A DNA stretch of 64,000 nucleotides. Origin: an uncultured Fulvivirga sp. GTDB lineage: Bacteria; Bacteroidota; Bacteroidia; Cytophagales; Cyclobacteriaceae. Shown in pieces: positions 25,514 to 35,026 of this stretch. The notes below the pieces were generated by a model. It saw nothing but the letters and a program-made list of their open reading frames with translations, was not told where the DNA came from and made no database searches. Both the position numbers and the translations under genes were made by a program. Location: contig CANMSE010000002.1 of NCBI GenBank assembly GCA_947500555.1, forward strand, positions 186,001-250,000, in the 5' to 3' direction. Positions within the stretch are counted from its first letter, which is position 1. Each line of letters opens with the position of its first letter.

Positions 25514-26287
25514 ATGAAAAATTTAATAAAACGAAACCTATTCTTGTCTCTGGCTGTAATCAGCACTTTATCGGCATGTGTAGAAGCACCAGAGTTTCCC
25601 AGCACTCCAAAAATAGCTCTTAACAACCTAATATTTAAAGAAGTAGGTTCAAATAGTGACCCTGATAGCCTAATTGTTTTTGTCGATTTTGAAGATGGTG
25701 ATGGGGATTTAGGGCTTGAACCTAGCGAAATACTTCCCCCCTACAATCAAAAAAATTACTTCAATAATAAATCAGGCCAACTGATTAATTTTTCAACTGA
25801 TATAGTGTCTGTAGCTGATTTAATAGTTTTTTCTAATCGATCAACCATCGATACATTACCTGATTTTGTAGGAGACGCCATTTGCCTTAATTGGGATGAT
25901 AATCCTGAAATAGAAGTAATTACAAGGCTGCCAGATGGATCAGATTCTACTTTCCAACTTCAGGACACGGTGTATTTTCAATTTAATCCAAGACATCATA
26001 ATTTTTTAATCGACTTTTTCATAGAACGCGGTGGTGAATTTGAATTATTCGATTGGAGGCTAGAGATTGACTGTAGCACTGATTTTAATGGCCGTTTCCC
26101 TTCATTAAATGAAGACAATGAATCACGTGCTCTGGAGGGAACCATAAAATATGGTATGACGTCTGTAGGGTTCAAATCAATTTTCAGGGAAGATCGATTG
26201 AAGTTAAGAATGACAGTAATTGACCGGTCTGGGAAATACAGTAATACTATAGAAACTGAGCCCTTTCGACTTTCTGATATAGACTAG
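25514..26287 (+). CDS. Lipoprotein, hypothetical
   Basis: 257 residues with a lipoprotein signal peptide (VISTLSAC, Cys22) followed by VEAPEFPSTPKI. The segment IVFVDFEDGDGDLGLEPSE resembles a calcium-binding DxDGDxG loop. Later strands (DTVYFQFNPRHHNFLID, YGMTSVGFKSIFREDRLKL) suggest a beta-rich domain. This type of protein is common in Cytophagales but I do not know its function. It diverges from the LuxE-like gene by 18 bp and converges with the E1 gene by 4 bp. Confidence 0.75.
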   Translation: MKNLIKRNLFLSLAVISTLSACVEAPEFPSTPKIALNNLIFKEVGSNSDPDSLIVFVDFEDGDGDLGLEPSEILPPYNQKNYFNNKSGQLINFSTDIVSVADLIVFSNRSTIDTLPDFVGDAICLNWDDNPEIEVITRLPDGSDSTFQLQDTVYFQFNPRHHNFLIDFFIERGGEFELFDWRLEIDCSTDFNGRFPSLNEDNESRALEGTIKYGMTSVGFKSIFREDRLKLRMTVIDRSGKYSNTIETEPFRLSDID

Positions 26288-28683
26288 TAAATATCTGGAA
26301 ATTTGCTAGGATCAGATTCAGCCATTATTTCATAAATACGATCAAACACTTCCTCTGTATTAGGTTTTGAAAAATAATCTCCGTCCGAGGCATAAGCCGG
26401 TCGATGTTCTTTAGCAGAAATAGTAATTGGCTGAGAATCTAAATAATTATAGGCACCTTGCTCTTCAATAATTTTCTGAAGAATGTAGGCTGAAGCTCCA
26501 CCTGGCACATCCTCATCAGCTACTACCAGTCTATTGGTTTTCTTTACCGAATCGAGTATTTGTTGGTCAACGTCAAAAGGTATTAGAGACTGTGCATCAA
26601 TTACTTCACAAGAAATTCCAACTTCTTCCAATTGCACTGCAGCATCCTTTACAATCCGACACATAGAACCGTAAGTTACTATTGTGACATCTACACCTTC
26701 TCTTAATATCTCAGTTTTGCCAAGAGAAAGGGTCATTTCTTTAACATTATTTGGAAGTTTTTCTTTTAACCTGTAACCATTCAAGCATTCAATTATCAAT
26801 GCTGGTTCGTCAGATTGTAACATTGTATTGTAATATCTCGCAGCTTGTGTCATATTTCGAGGTACTAAAACGTTAATTCCTCTTAAGCTGTGCAAAATCA
26901 TACCCATTGGTGATCCTGAATGCCATACTCCTTCTAATCTATGACCTCTGGTCCTTATAATCAACGGGGCTTTTTGCCCACCCTTTGTTCTATATTGAAG
27001 GGTAGCTAGATCATCAGAAAGAATCTGAATAGCATATAGCAAATAATCAAGATATTGTATTTCAGCAATTGGTCTTAGACCTCGTAAAGCAGCACCAATA
27101 CCCTGCCCTATAATTGTGCATTCTCGAATTCCTGTATCAGTTACCCTGAGCTCACCATACTTATCTTGAAGTCCTGCAAAAGCTTGATTAACATCTCCTA
27201 TCTTTCCTACATCTTCTCCAAAAGCAAAAACTTTTGGATTTGAGGCTAGAGCCGCATCAAAGCAGGCTTGCAACACCTCTCTTCCATCAACTATTTCTGA
27301 GTTATCATCGTATGTTGGAACAACCTCTTCAATATTCAACGCACTAAAAGAGGACTGACTGTATAGGTGTGAATTAAATCTATCCTTATTCTCAATATCG
27401 GCATTTTTCAACCAATTAAGAAGTCCATTTTTTTTACTTTTATCTTCATTTCGTAAAACAAGTAAAGCCTTTTTTACTGCTTTATAACTATCCAGGCGAA
27501 TAGGGTTAACGGTTTGCAAAAGATTTGTTTTTATTTTTTCTAGCGTAACATTATTTGTTAGCTCAATAGACATATCCAATGCATTTTTAGCATTTTCAAA
27601 TTCCTCATTGATGGACCCATTAAAAGCCTTCCATGCAGCGTTTTTTGCCTCTTTTGCAGTTGTTTTAGCGGTCTTTTCTATTTCATCTAAATCTTCAGGT
27701 TCTGCAAACCCTTGACTGAGTATCCACTCCCGAAATTTAGGAATACAATCATAATCCGCCTCCCATTCTAACCGTTCCTTTGATTTATATCTTTCATGAG
27801 AACCTGAGGTAGAATGACCTTGAGGTTGAGTCATTTGTTGAACATGAATTATTGTAGGAACATGTTCTTCTCTTGAAATTTTAGCTGCCTTTTGATAGGT
27901 TTTCAACAACTCTTCATAATCCCAACCATTTACAGTGAATATTTCAAAGCCATTAGAATCCTTTTCACGTTGAAAACCTGCCAAAACAGCAGAAATATTT
28001 CCTTTGGTAGTATGATATTCTTTAGGTACTGAAATACCATATTCATCATCCCAGATAGACATTACCATTGGTACCTGCAAAACTCCAGCAGCATTTATTG
28101 CTTCATAGAACATACCTTCTGACGTAGATGCGTTTCCTATGGTTCCGAATGCCACCTCATTACCATTCACACTAAATTTCTTACTTTGATTTAATGCTTC
28201 ATTTTCTCTATAAAGTTTAGACGCATAAGCTAGTCCAAGTAATCTGGGCATCTGACCTGCTGTTGGAGATATATCTGAACTACTATGTTTCTCCTTCGTC
28301 AAATCTTTCCATTCACCCTTGTCATCCAACAGTCTTGTAGAAAAATGGCCATTCATTAAACGTCCAGCTGATGAGGGATCAGCTTCTACACTAGTATGAG
28401 CATACAATTGTGCAAAATATTCCTGGATGGTCAATTGGTCAATGGCGAACATAAAGGTCTGATCACGATAATATCCGGATCTAAAATCTCCATTTTGAAA
28501 AACTTTGGCCATTGCAATCTGGGCCAATTCTTTTCCGTCACCGAAAATTCCAAATTTAGCTTTACCCATAAATACTTCTTTTCTACCCAGTAAACTTGCC
28601 TCCCGACTCTCGCAAACTAGTTTGTAATCAGAGAGAATTTCAGTCACTTTCTTCGTTTTCTTGGGTGTTTTAGTTGTATTCAA
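26284..28683 (-). CDS. 2-oxo acid dehydrogenase E1, fused alpha and beta subunits
   Basis: 799 residues. The N-terminal half (about 20-390) is the E1-alpha TPP-binding unit, the C-terminal half (about 460-799) E1-beta (FAFGEDVGKIGDVNQAFAGL, IRTRGHRLEGVWHSGSP, VVADEDVPGGASAYI). The usual alpha and beta genes are joined, the common arrangement in Bacteroidota, where the enzyme is annotated as branched-chain or pyruvate-type E1. It decarboxylates a 2-oxo acid and acylates the lipoyl group of E2; E2 and E3 genes are not in the window. The magnesium/TPP motif is altered: GDG is GNA, and the later NN is DD (SIWDDEYGIS), so Asp and Asn are exchanged. Confidence 0.9.
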   Translation of the reverse strand: MNTTKTPKKTKKVTEILSDYKLVCESREASLLGRKEVFMGKAKFGIFGDGKELAQIAMAKVFQNGDFRSGYYRDQTFMFAIDQLTIQEYFAQLYAHTSVEADPSSAGRLMNGHFSTRLLDDKGEWKDLTKEKHSSSDISPTAGQMPRLLGLAYASKLYRENEALNQSKKFSVNGNEVAFGTIGNASTSEGMFYEAINAAGVLQVPMVMSIWDDEYGISVPKEYHTTKGNISAVLAGFQREKDSNGFEIFTVNGWDYEELLKTYQKAAKISREEHVPTIIHVQQMTQPQGHSTSGSHERYKSKERLEWEADYDCIPKFREWILSQGFAEPEDLDEIEKTAKTTAKEAKNAAWKAFNGSINEEFENAKNALDMSIELTNNVTLEKIKTNLLQTVNPIRLDSYKAVKKALLVLRNEDKSKKNGLLNWLKNADIENKDRFNSHLYSQSSFSALNIEEVVPTYDDNSEIVDGREVLQACFDAALASNPKVFAFGEDVGKIGDVNQAFAGLQDKYGELRVTDTGIRECTIIGQGIGAALRGLRPIAEIQYLDYLLYAIQILSDDLATLQYRTKGGQKAPLIIRTRGHRLEGVWHSGSPMGMILHSLRGINVLVPRNMTQAARYYNTMLQSDEPALIIECLNGYRLKEKLPNNVKEMTLSLGKTEILREGVDVTIVTYGSMCRIVKDAAVQLEEVGISCEVIDAQSLIPFDVDQQILDSVKKTNRLVVADEDVPGGASAYILQKIIEEQGAYNYLDSQPITISAKEHRPAYASDGDYFSKPNTEEVFDRIYEIMAESDPSKFPDIY

Positions 28684-28994
28684 GATATCAAAGTTTAGAA
28701 TTAATTATAACAGTGGTTTACCATTGCCAGACTGCAAAATTAAGGAAATGACACTACGTTTCAAATTGAGATATAAACAATACATTATACATATCGCTAT
28801 TATCATTTAAATCAAAATTTATCAACATAACATATAGCCGATACAAAATATTATATTGAATTATATGTTAATCATAAAATATTATTCTAAATAGATACTT
28901 TCAACCTAGTGATACAGTATATATTTCTGAGAATAATGCCATGATTTGTGTCTACTTATTATATTTGCTCACTTTTATTTAAACCACCTGAGAC
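28684..28994. other. 311-bp AT-rich divergent intergenic region
   Basis: It separates the E1 gene from ald. I see no open frame worth calling. It has an 8-bp inverted repeat, AACATATA at 28829-28836 and TATATGTT at 28862-28869, and a -7-like element near ald listed separately. Promoters of both flanking genes must lie here. Confidence 0.5.
28960..28967 (+). promoter_or_regulatory. Possible -7 promoter element for ald
   Basis: TATATTTG matches TAnnTTTG and lies 28 bp upstream of the ald start, a normal distance. No convincing -33 partner is at the expected spacing, and the motif is frequent in AT-rich DNA. Confidence 0.35.
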
Positions 28995-30110
28995 ATGATT
29001 ATTGGCGTTCCTAAAGAAATAAAAAATAATGAAAACAGAGTTGCCCTGACCCCGGCAGGTGCTGTAGAGTTAGTTAAAAGAGGTCACGAAGTACATATTC
29101 AAACGACTGCTGGAGAAGGTAGTGGTTTTTTAGATGATGATTACATATCGGCAGGTGCAAAGATCCTTCCTACAATTGAGGCTACTTATGACATCGCTGA
29201 AATGATCATGAAGGTGAAAGAACCAATCGAACCTGAGTACAAATTAATAAAACAGGATCAATTAGTTTTTACCTATTTTCATTTTGCTTCTTATGAGCCG
29301 TTGACTCACGCCATGATTGAAAGCAAATCTGTGTGTTTGGCCTATGAAACTGTGGAAAAGAAAGACCGAAGTCTTCCGTTATTAGTACCTATGTCAGAGG
29401 TGGCAGGGCGTATGTCTATACAAGAAGGTGCTAAATATTTGGAAAAACCATTAAAGGGTAGAGGAATTTTATTAGGTGGTGTACCAGGTGTAAGACCGGC
29501 AAAAGTCTTAATCCTTGGTGGTGGAGTAGTTGGAACAAATGCAGCTAAAATGGCTGCTGGCATGGGTGCTGATGTCACAATAATGGATTTAAGTTTACCA
29601 AGATTAAGATATCTGGACGATATCATGCCAGCAAACGTGAATACATTCATGTCCAACGAATATAATATTAGAGAGTTGATCGAAACGCATGACCTCATTG
29701 TTGGGGCAGTTCTAATACCTGGTGCAAAAGCCCCTAATTTAATTACTAAAGATATGTTGAAAGACATGAGACCTGGAACTGTTTTGGTTGATGTTGCAGT
29801 GGATCAAGGAGGTTGTATTGAAACATGCAAACCAACTACTCATGAGGACCCTATTTTCATCATTGATGATGTAGTTCACTATTGCGTAGCAAATATGCCT
29901 GGAGCAGTTCCTTACACTTCTACATTAGCTCTGACAAATGCAACTCTTCCATATGCAATCCAATTGGCTGATAAAGGCTGGAAAAAGGGTTGTAACGAAA
30001 ATGAAGAACTTAAGCTTGGCCTTAATATTATTAATGGAGATGTTGTGTACAAAGCTGTCGCTGATGCTTTTAATTTACCTTTTACTAATGTGAGCAACTA
30101 TCTTAACTAA
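28995..30110 (+). CDS. ald: Alanine dehydrogenase
   Basis: 371 residues, full length. It oxidises L-alanine to pyruvate and ammonia with NAD. The N-terminal signature MIIGVPKEIKNNENRVALTP, the catalytic lysine region MKVKEPIEPEY, the catalytic histidine in FTYFHFASYE, and the Rossmann loop LILGGGVVGTNAAKMAAGMG are present. The conserved C-terminal MPGAVPYTSTLALTNATLPY completes the match. It is monocistronic, between an AT-rich promoter region and a convergent gene. Its role is likely nitrogen assimilation or alanine use. Confidence 0.96.
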   Translation: MIIGVPKEIKNNENRVALTPAGAVELVKRGHEVHIQTTAGEGSGFLDDDYISAGAKILPTIEATYDIAEMIMKVKEPIEPEYKLIKQDQLVFTYFHFASYEPLTHAMIESKSVCLAYETVEKKDRSLPLLVPMSEVAGRMSIQEGAKYLEKPLKGRGILLGGVPGVRPAKVLILGGGVVGTNAAKMAAGMGADVTIMDLSLPRLRYLDDIMPANVNTFMSNEYNIRELIETHDLIVGAVLIPGAKAPNLITKDMLKDMRPGTVLVDVAVDQGGCIETCKPTTHEDPIFIIDDVVHYCVANMPGAVPYTSTLALTNATLPYAIQLADKGWKKGCNENEELKLGLNIINGDVVYKAVADAFNLPFTNVSNYLN

Positions 30111-30147
30111 TAGTATAGACATCAAACTGTAAACCAAATGGGCCTGA

Positions 30148-30603
30148 TTATCGAGGCTCTTTTGGTTTGTAAGTAGGTATAGCCTCTAAAAATTTATAGC
30201 CTTTTTTGTCGGTTAACTCACAGCAATAGAGATTAATGCCATTAGTTAATACAATATATTTTGCCATTATCTCCTTATTGTAAACTGTTGCTTGATTCAA
30301 AGCAGATTGATTAATTCCCTTTTTAAAGGTTTTACACTCAACTAATATTCTGTTTTCACCTTCTCGGTCGACTACCAATATATCCGACCTTTTTTGAAGA
30401 TTGTTATAACGGAGTCCAGTCTCAATTTTAAGATGTGATTTTGGGTAATTCAATTCATATATCAAGTAATGTATCATATGCTGACGAACCCATTCTTCTG
30501 GTTGAAGTATGATATATTTTTTTCTTATAATGTCAAAAATCTCAACTTTACCATTCGTTTTGCGGATATTACAATCGATTTGAGGAAGACTTAGACTTTG
30601 CAT
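30148..30603 (-). CDS. Stand-alone HsdR N-terminal-like (PD-(D/E)xK) protein
   Basis: 151 residues. It matches the type I restriction enzyme R-subunit N-terminal domain (HSDR_N_2) in isolation: LQPEEWVRQHMIHYLIYEL, the catalytic Asp in KRSDILVVDRE and the ExK triad in NRILVECKTFKKGI. The nuclease core appears complete, but there is no helicase domain and no hsdM or hsdS nearby. Short single-domain proteins like this are widespread in Bacteroidota with no proven role; a repair or DNA-processing nuclease is one possibility. It diverges from amn by 25 bp. Confidence 0.8.
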   Translation of the reverse strand: MQSLSLPQIDCNIRKTNGKVEIFDIIRKKYIILQPEEWVRQHMIHYLIYELNYPKSHLKIETGLRYNNLQKRSDILVVDREGENRILVECKTFKKGINQSALNQATVYNKEIMAKYIVLTNGINLYCCELTDKKGYKFLEAIPTYKPKEPR

Positions 30604-30628
30604 ATTGAGATAACTCTAAATTGCTAAT

Positions 30629-31399
30629 ATGAAAACAAAAAAAGAAATAATTGAAAATTGGCTACCTAGGTATACTGGAACTCCTTTAGAAGTTTTTGGT
30701 AAATACATCCTACTCACCAATTTCTATAATTATGTAGAGATGTTTGCTGAGCAATTTGAATGTGAAATCTTTGGTAAAGGCAAGGCTATGCAAACTGCGA
30801 CTGCTAATGATATAACCATTATAAATTTTGGAATGGGTAGCGCTATGGCAGCTACTGTAATGGATTTAATTGCAGCAATTGAACCAAAAGCCGCTCTATT
30901 TCTGGGCAAATGTGGAGGAATAAAAAAGAAAACACAATTAGGTGACCTTATTTTACCAATAGCCGCCATAAGAGGTGACGGTACCAGTGATGAATATATG
31001 CCAAAAGAAATACCCGCTTTACCATCATTTAGTCTTCAACGATCTGTGTCCTCTATGATCAAAAAACATCAATTGGACTATTGGACAGGTACAGTTTATA
31101 CCACCAATCGAAGAGTCTGGGAACATGATAAAACATTCAAGAAAAGACTGAGAAAAATGCGTGCTATGTGTGTAGATATGGAAACTGCAACTATTTTCAC
31201 AGTGGGGTTCATGAATGAGGTGCCAAGAGGAGCTCTTCTTTTAGTTTCAGATAATCCCATGATTCCTGATGGTGTAAAGACATCGGAAAGTGATGCACAA
31301 GTGACCAGTAATTTTGTTCAAAATCATTTAGCCATTGGAATTGATGCCTTAAAAGAATTAATCAACTCAGGCGATTCAGTCAAGCATTTGAAGTATTAA
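30629..31399 (+). CDS. amn: AMP nucleosidase, short Bacteroidota form
   Basis: 256 residues. It cleaves AMP to adenine and ribose 5-phosphate. The nucleoside-phosphorylase-like fold is visible: FGMGSAMAATVMDLIAAI, ALFLGKCGGIKKKTQLGDLI, and VDMETATIFTVGFMNEVPRG with the purine-binding MET/E region and LLLVSDNPM. E. coli Amn has an additional N-terminal regulatory domain that is absent here. It abuts the SLC13 permease gene with no spacer (TAA then ATG), so the two are co-expressed. Confidence 0.9.
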   Translation: MKTKKEIIENWLPRYTGTPLEVFGKYILLTNFYNYVEMFAEQFECEIFGKGKAMQTATANDITIINFGMGSAMAATVMDLIAAIEPKAALFLGKCGGIKKKTQLGDLILPIAAIRGDGTSDEYMPKEIPALPSFSLQRSVSSMIKKHQLDYWTGTVYTTNRRVWEHDKTFKKRLRKMRAMCVDMETATIFTVGFMNEVPRGALLLVSDNPMIPDGVKTSESDAQVTSNFVQNHLAIGIDALKELINSGDSVKHLKY

Positions 31400-33193
31400 A
31401 TGACTGATCTAATTCCAGTAGAATTTCAAGCTTATGTCGTAATAGGTACTATTATTCTGTTATTCATATCACTTTTTGCAGAATGGACAAAACCACCTAA
31501 CAGTTTTCTCTTTGCTGTTCTTTTTCTTGTGATCATCGGAATTCTAAAACCAGAAGAAGTGCTTGAAGGAATGGCGAATGAATCCATCATTAGCATAGTT
31601 TTACTAATACTAATTACGGCAGGTATAAGAGCGAATTATAATCTTAAGGGCTTATTAGATCGTTTTTTTTCGAGAGCTAAGACTTACCGCCATTTTCTAG
31701 GACTAATGATGGCTAAGGTAGCATTACTTTCTTCATTCGTAAATAATACTCCAGTAGTAGTGCTAATGACACCCTATGTATTCGATTGGGGGAAGAAAAA
31801 CAATGTATCCCCGTCAAAATTATTAATCCCCTTGAGCTATTCGACAATAGTAGGTGGTATGATCACCATTATAGGAACCTCTACAACTTTAGTACTTAAT
31901 GGTTTTTTAAGAAAAAATGGCCTTGATACCATACATACTACTCAATTACTGATTATAGGCGGTATTGTAGCCGCTATTTCAATTCTATTTTTGATGATTT
32001 TTAGTAACAGGCTGCTTCCGTCAAAACAAGATTTGATAGAACGATTCGAAGTTGATAAAAGAGAGTATCTGATAGAAAAACGTCTAAGTACTGACTCGAA
32101 ACTAATTGGACAAAGTGTCAGAGATGGAGGGCTTAGGAGCTTAAAAGGCGTCTATCTAGTAGAAATAGTTCGTAATAACCAGATTATTTCTCCAGTAAAT
32201 CCTGAAGAAATAATTGAACCTGAAGACGTACTTATTTTTGCGGGTAATACGGATACGGTTATTGACCTGACATTATCTAATGTAGGTATCGAACTGCCTC
32301 CAAACCTCACTCCCTCGGGAGATGGTAATTTACAAGTGGTAGAAGCAGTAATTAGTGCAAGTAGCAGTCTATTGAGTAAAACTATCAAAGAATCTAATTT
32401 TCGCGAACGATATGATGCTGCTGTTGTTGCAATTCACCGAAATGGTGAGCGCTTGAGTGGTAAAATAGGACGAATGAAGATAAAATCAGGGGATGTTCTT
32501 CTAATGTATACTGGAAATAGCTTCATGAATAAGGTCGATCTCTATAAAGATTTATATATTATTAGTGGAGAGACAAAAGAAATTAAACCCTCAGGAACAA
32601 GCAAGAAGCTTCTAGGAGTATTAATAGCAATCACTTCTATATTGATGATTTCACAAGCCTATTCATTATTTACCAGTTTATTAATTATCAGCACCTTAAT
32701 GGTGGCCATGAAGCTAATAAATCTTCAAAACCTTAAAAGAGATATAGACCTTAATATGCTTGCCATTCTCATACTGTCATTAGCACTAGGTGAAGCTATG
32801 ATAAAAACGGGAGGTGGAACCTTAATTGCCGAAGGTGTAATCAACGCACTTCATCCCTTTGGTAATCTGGGCATATTAATCGGGTTAGCTATAATTACTA
32901 CCGTACTTACATCATTCATTACCAATATCGGTGCAATTGCAATTGCTTTCCCCCTTGCATTTGCACTTACAACAAGCATTGGTATTGACGGCACTGCTTT
33001 CTATTTGACAATCGCCTTTGCCGCTTCAGCAGCATTTATTACCCCTATCGGTTATCAAACAAATCTCATTGTCTATGGTCCAGGGGGGTATAGTTTTAAG
33101 GATTTTTTGAAGATTGGGTTGCCTATGACCATCATATACCTAGTCGTATCACTAAGCATTATTATCACAATGTATAACGAACTTTTCTTTTAG
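31400..33193 (+). CDS. SLC13-family permease with two TrkA-C (RCK_C) domains
   Basis: 597 residues. Eleven or so membrane helices are split by a cytoplasmic insert (about 210-395) that holds two RCK_C domains (IGQSVRDGGLRSLKGVYLVEI and ESNFRERYDAAVVAIHRNGE). The SLC13/DASS signature is in the first half (SFVNNTPVVVLMTPYV, IGTSTTLVLNG) and is repeated in the second (FITNIGAIAIAFPLA, ITPIGYQTNLIVYGPGGY). Relatives carry sulfate, dicarboxylates or other anions with sodium; the substrate cannot be fixed here. It is coupled to amn and converges with the MFS gene by 4 bp. Confidence 0.9.
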   Translation: MTDLIPVEFQAYVVIGTIILLFISLFAEWTKPPNSFLFAVLFLVIIGILKPEEVLEGMANESIISIVLLILITAGIRANYNLKGLLDRFFSRAKTYRHFLGLMMAKVALLSSFVNNTPVVVLMTPYVFDWGKKNNVSPSKLLIPLSYSTIVGGMITIIGTSTTLVLNGFLRKNGLDTIHTTQLLIIGGIVAAISILFLMIFSNRLLPSKQDLIERFEVDKREYLIEKRLSTDSKLIGQSVRDGGLRSLKGVYLVEIVRNNQIISPVNPEEIIEPEDVLIFAGNTDTVIDLTLSNVGIELPPNLTPSGDGNLQVVEAVISASSSLLSKTIKESNFRERYDAAVVAIHRNGERLSGKIGRMKIKSGDVLLMYTGNSFMNKVDLYKDLYIISGETKEIKPSGTSKKLLGVLIAITSILMISQAYSLFTSLLIISTLMVAMKLINLQNLKRDIDLNMLAILILSLALGEAMIKTGGGTLIAEGVINALHPFGNLGILIGLAIITTVLTSFITNIGAIAIAFPLAFALTTSIGIDGTAFYLTIAFAASAAFITPIGYQTNLIVYGPGGYSFKDFLKIGLPMTIIYLVVSLSIIITMYNELFF

Positions 33194-34494
33194 GCTTTTG
33201 CACCTTGTTTTATGTCTTTAGGCAACTTCAGTAGCAGCAAAAACCCGAGTCCTACAAAAAAGAATAGCATAAGTGCAAGTGTACTATTTCTCATGCTATT
33301 AGTTATTTGATCTATTAGTCCATAGCTAAAAGTGCCTACTACAATTGAGATATTGTAGGTTACATCATAGAAGCTGAAATAAGAAGCATGATCAATGGTA
33401 TTTTCCGGAATTAGCTTTGCAAAAGTAGACCTGGACAGGGATTGTATACCTCCCATGACAAGCCCTACAACAAAGGCGAGAACAAAAAACTCCATTGAGT
33501 TATACACAAAATAAGCCCCCAAGCAAATAAAAATCCATATGAATACCATCGTTAATAATGAGAATTTGTTTCCTCGGAGCTTGGATAGATGTGCAAACAT
33601 ATAAGCTCCTCCTATAGCCACGAGGTTTATGATTAACACCGTCATTATGAGCTCGCCAGATTCTAACTTCAATTCTTTTGCACCAAATGTCGCTGCTAAG
33701 TACATTACTGTTTGAACTCCCATATTATAAAAGAAGAAAGCCAGTAAGAATAACTTTGTCATTTTCTCTTTCCTTACAGCACGCCAGACTTTTCTTAATT
33801 CTTTATAACCTTCAGTTAAAATACTTTTCTTGGGGCTAGTCTTACGAACATTATCAGGTACAGTCCAAAAGGTTATCTGGGAAAAAGCTAACCACCATAA
33901 ACCTACTGTTAGGAAAGCAAATCGTGTAGCAATACCCTTATCTGCAAAACCGAAAACATCATACATTTCTATCATCACTAGATTTACTATAAGTAAAAGA
34001 ACACTGCCAATATATCCCAATGAATAACCTTTGGCACTTATTTTATCAAATCTATCTTCCGTAGCTATCTCAGGTAAAAATGCATCATAAAAAACCAAAC
34101 TGCCCGAGTATCCAATACTGGCTAATACAGAACAGATAATAGCCCACTCTATGTTATCACCTGTAAAAAAGTATAACCCTATACAAGCTAGAGAACCGAT
34201 GTAGACAAAAATTTTCATGAAGAATTTCTTCTGCCCCTCATAATCTGCAATGCCTGAGAGGATAGGCAGTATAGCCGCCACAAATAGAAATGAAAACGAT
34301 AGTGAGTAGGAATAAAGCACAGAGTTGGAAACATCCCATCCAAAAAAATCAATTCGATCACTTCCAGATGCTGACGTAGTGACGGCATTGTAATATATAG
34401 GGAATATAGCCGATGTGATCACCAAGGAATAAACGGAATTGGCCCAGTCGTACATGCACCAGGCATTAATAATCTTAGAATTATTTAATTGCAT
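33190..34494 (-). CDS. MFS transporter, UMF1/Atg22-like
   Basis: 434 residues with about twelve membrane helices. The N-terminus INAWCMYDWANSVYSLVITS is the hallmark of the UMF1 family, whose eukaryotic members (Atg22) release amino acids from the vacuole; bacterial substrates are unknown. Other conserved parts are ILPILSGIADYEGQKKFFM and GGIQSLSRSTFAKLIPE. It is downstream of the ExbD operon on the same strand but separated by a strong terminator, so it should have its own promoter. Confidence 0.9.
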   Translation of the reverse strand: MQLNNSKIINAWCMYDWANSVYSLVITSAIFPIYYNAVTTSASGSDRIDFFGWDVSNSVLYSYSLSFSFLFVAAILPILSGIADYEGQKKFFMKIFVYIGSLACIGLYFFTGDNIEWAIICSVLASIGYSGSLVFYDAFLPEIATEDRFDKISAKGYSLGYIGSVLLLIVNLVMIEMYDVFGFADKGIATRFAFLTVGLWWLAFSQITFWTVPDNVRKTSPKKSILTEGYKELRKVWRAVRKEKMTKLFLLAFFFYNMGVQTVMYLAATFGAKELKLESGELIMTVLIINLVAIGGAYMFAHLSKLRGNKFSLLTMVFIWIFICLGAYFVYNSMEFFVLAFVVGLVMGGIQSLSRSTFAKLIPENTIDHASYFSFYDVTYNISIVVGTFSYGLIDQITNSMRNSTLALMLFFFVGLGFLLLLKLPKDIKQGAKA

Positions 34495-34502
34495 AGTTCT
34501 TT

Positions 34503-34535
34503 AAAATAAAAAAGGTTTCTGAAAATTCAGAAACC
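34503..34535 (-). terminator. Rho-independent terminator of the ExbB/ExbD operon
   Basis: On the minus strand, GGTTTCTGA-ATTT-TCAGAAACC is followed by a T-rich run (TTTTTTATTTT). The nine-bp stem and U-tract make a canonical terminator. It lies about 30 bp after the stop of the last ExbD gene and just before the MFS start. Confidence 0.85.
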
Positions 34536-34564
34536 CTTCAATATACATTATTAGCTTATTAATA

Positions 34565-35023
34565 CTATTCTAACTCCAGGATAGTCGAATACAATAATTT
34601 TCTAGCGTTTGCCTTCCTTAATTGCAATTCAATATCCGATATCAGACCTCTTTTTGCTTCTGAGTCAACCTTTAAAGCAATTGTAATCTGATCACGCTCT
34701 ACCTCGTTCAATTTATCTTTCTCCTGAGCAACCCACAATGTAACATCTGATGGTTCGATAAATACATCGTTAGCCTGAATTCTAGGCTCACTACCCCATT
34801 GTTCTACCTTCTTCGGTTCACCTACATATAGATAAGACACCAAAGACTTACGCTCCAGCTTTCGAAGCTGAGTAGCTTCGGGAATTCTTTGCTTAACATT
34901 TATCGTTACCTCCCTCAATACAGTTGTCACCATAAAAAAGAATAGCAACATAAAAATAATATCAGGAAGTGCTGAAGTAGGGATGTCCTGTTTGGTATTC
35001 GCCTTTTTCTTAAACTTTGACAT
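34565..35023 (-). CDS. ExbD/TolR-family biopolymer transport protein (second copy)
   Basis: 152 residues. One membrane helix near the N-terminus carries the conserved proton-path aspartate (TSALPDIIFMLLFFFMVTTV). The rest is periplasmic (YLYVGEPKKVEQWG, DQITIALKVDSEAKRGLI) with the ExbD beta/alpha layout. It works with an ExbB-type stator to turn proton flow into work on a TonB-like or gliding/secretion component. It is the last gene of a four-gene operon, 3 bp behind the other ExbD, and a clear terminator follows. Confidence 0.92.
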   Translation of the reverse strand: MSKFKKKANTKQDIPTSALPDIIFMLLFFFMVTTVLREVTINVKQRIPEATQLRKLERKSLVSYLYVGEPKKVEQWGSEPRIQANDVFIEPSDVTLWVAQEKDKLNEVERDQITIALKVDSEAKRGLISDIELQLRKANARKLLYSTILELE

Positions 35024-35026
35024 TTC

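Noticed and set aside
29342..29767. Antisense open frame inside ald
   Set aside because: The plus-strand alanine dehydrogenase is full length with all motifs; the antisense frame has no recognisable features.
30131..30168. Hairpin AAACCAAA...TTTTGGTTT as a terminator of ald
   Set aside because: The right arm lies inside the coding end of the convergent gene and no T-tract follows; the pairing may be coincidental.
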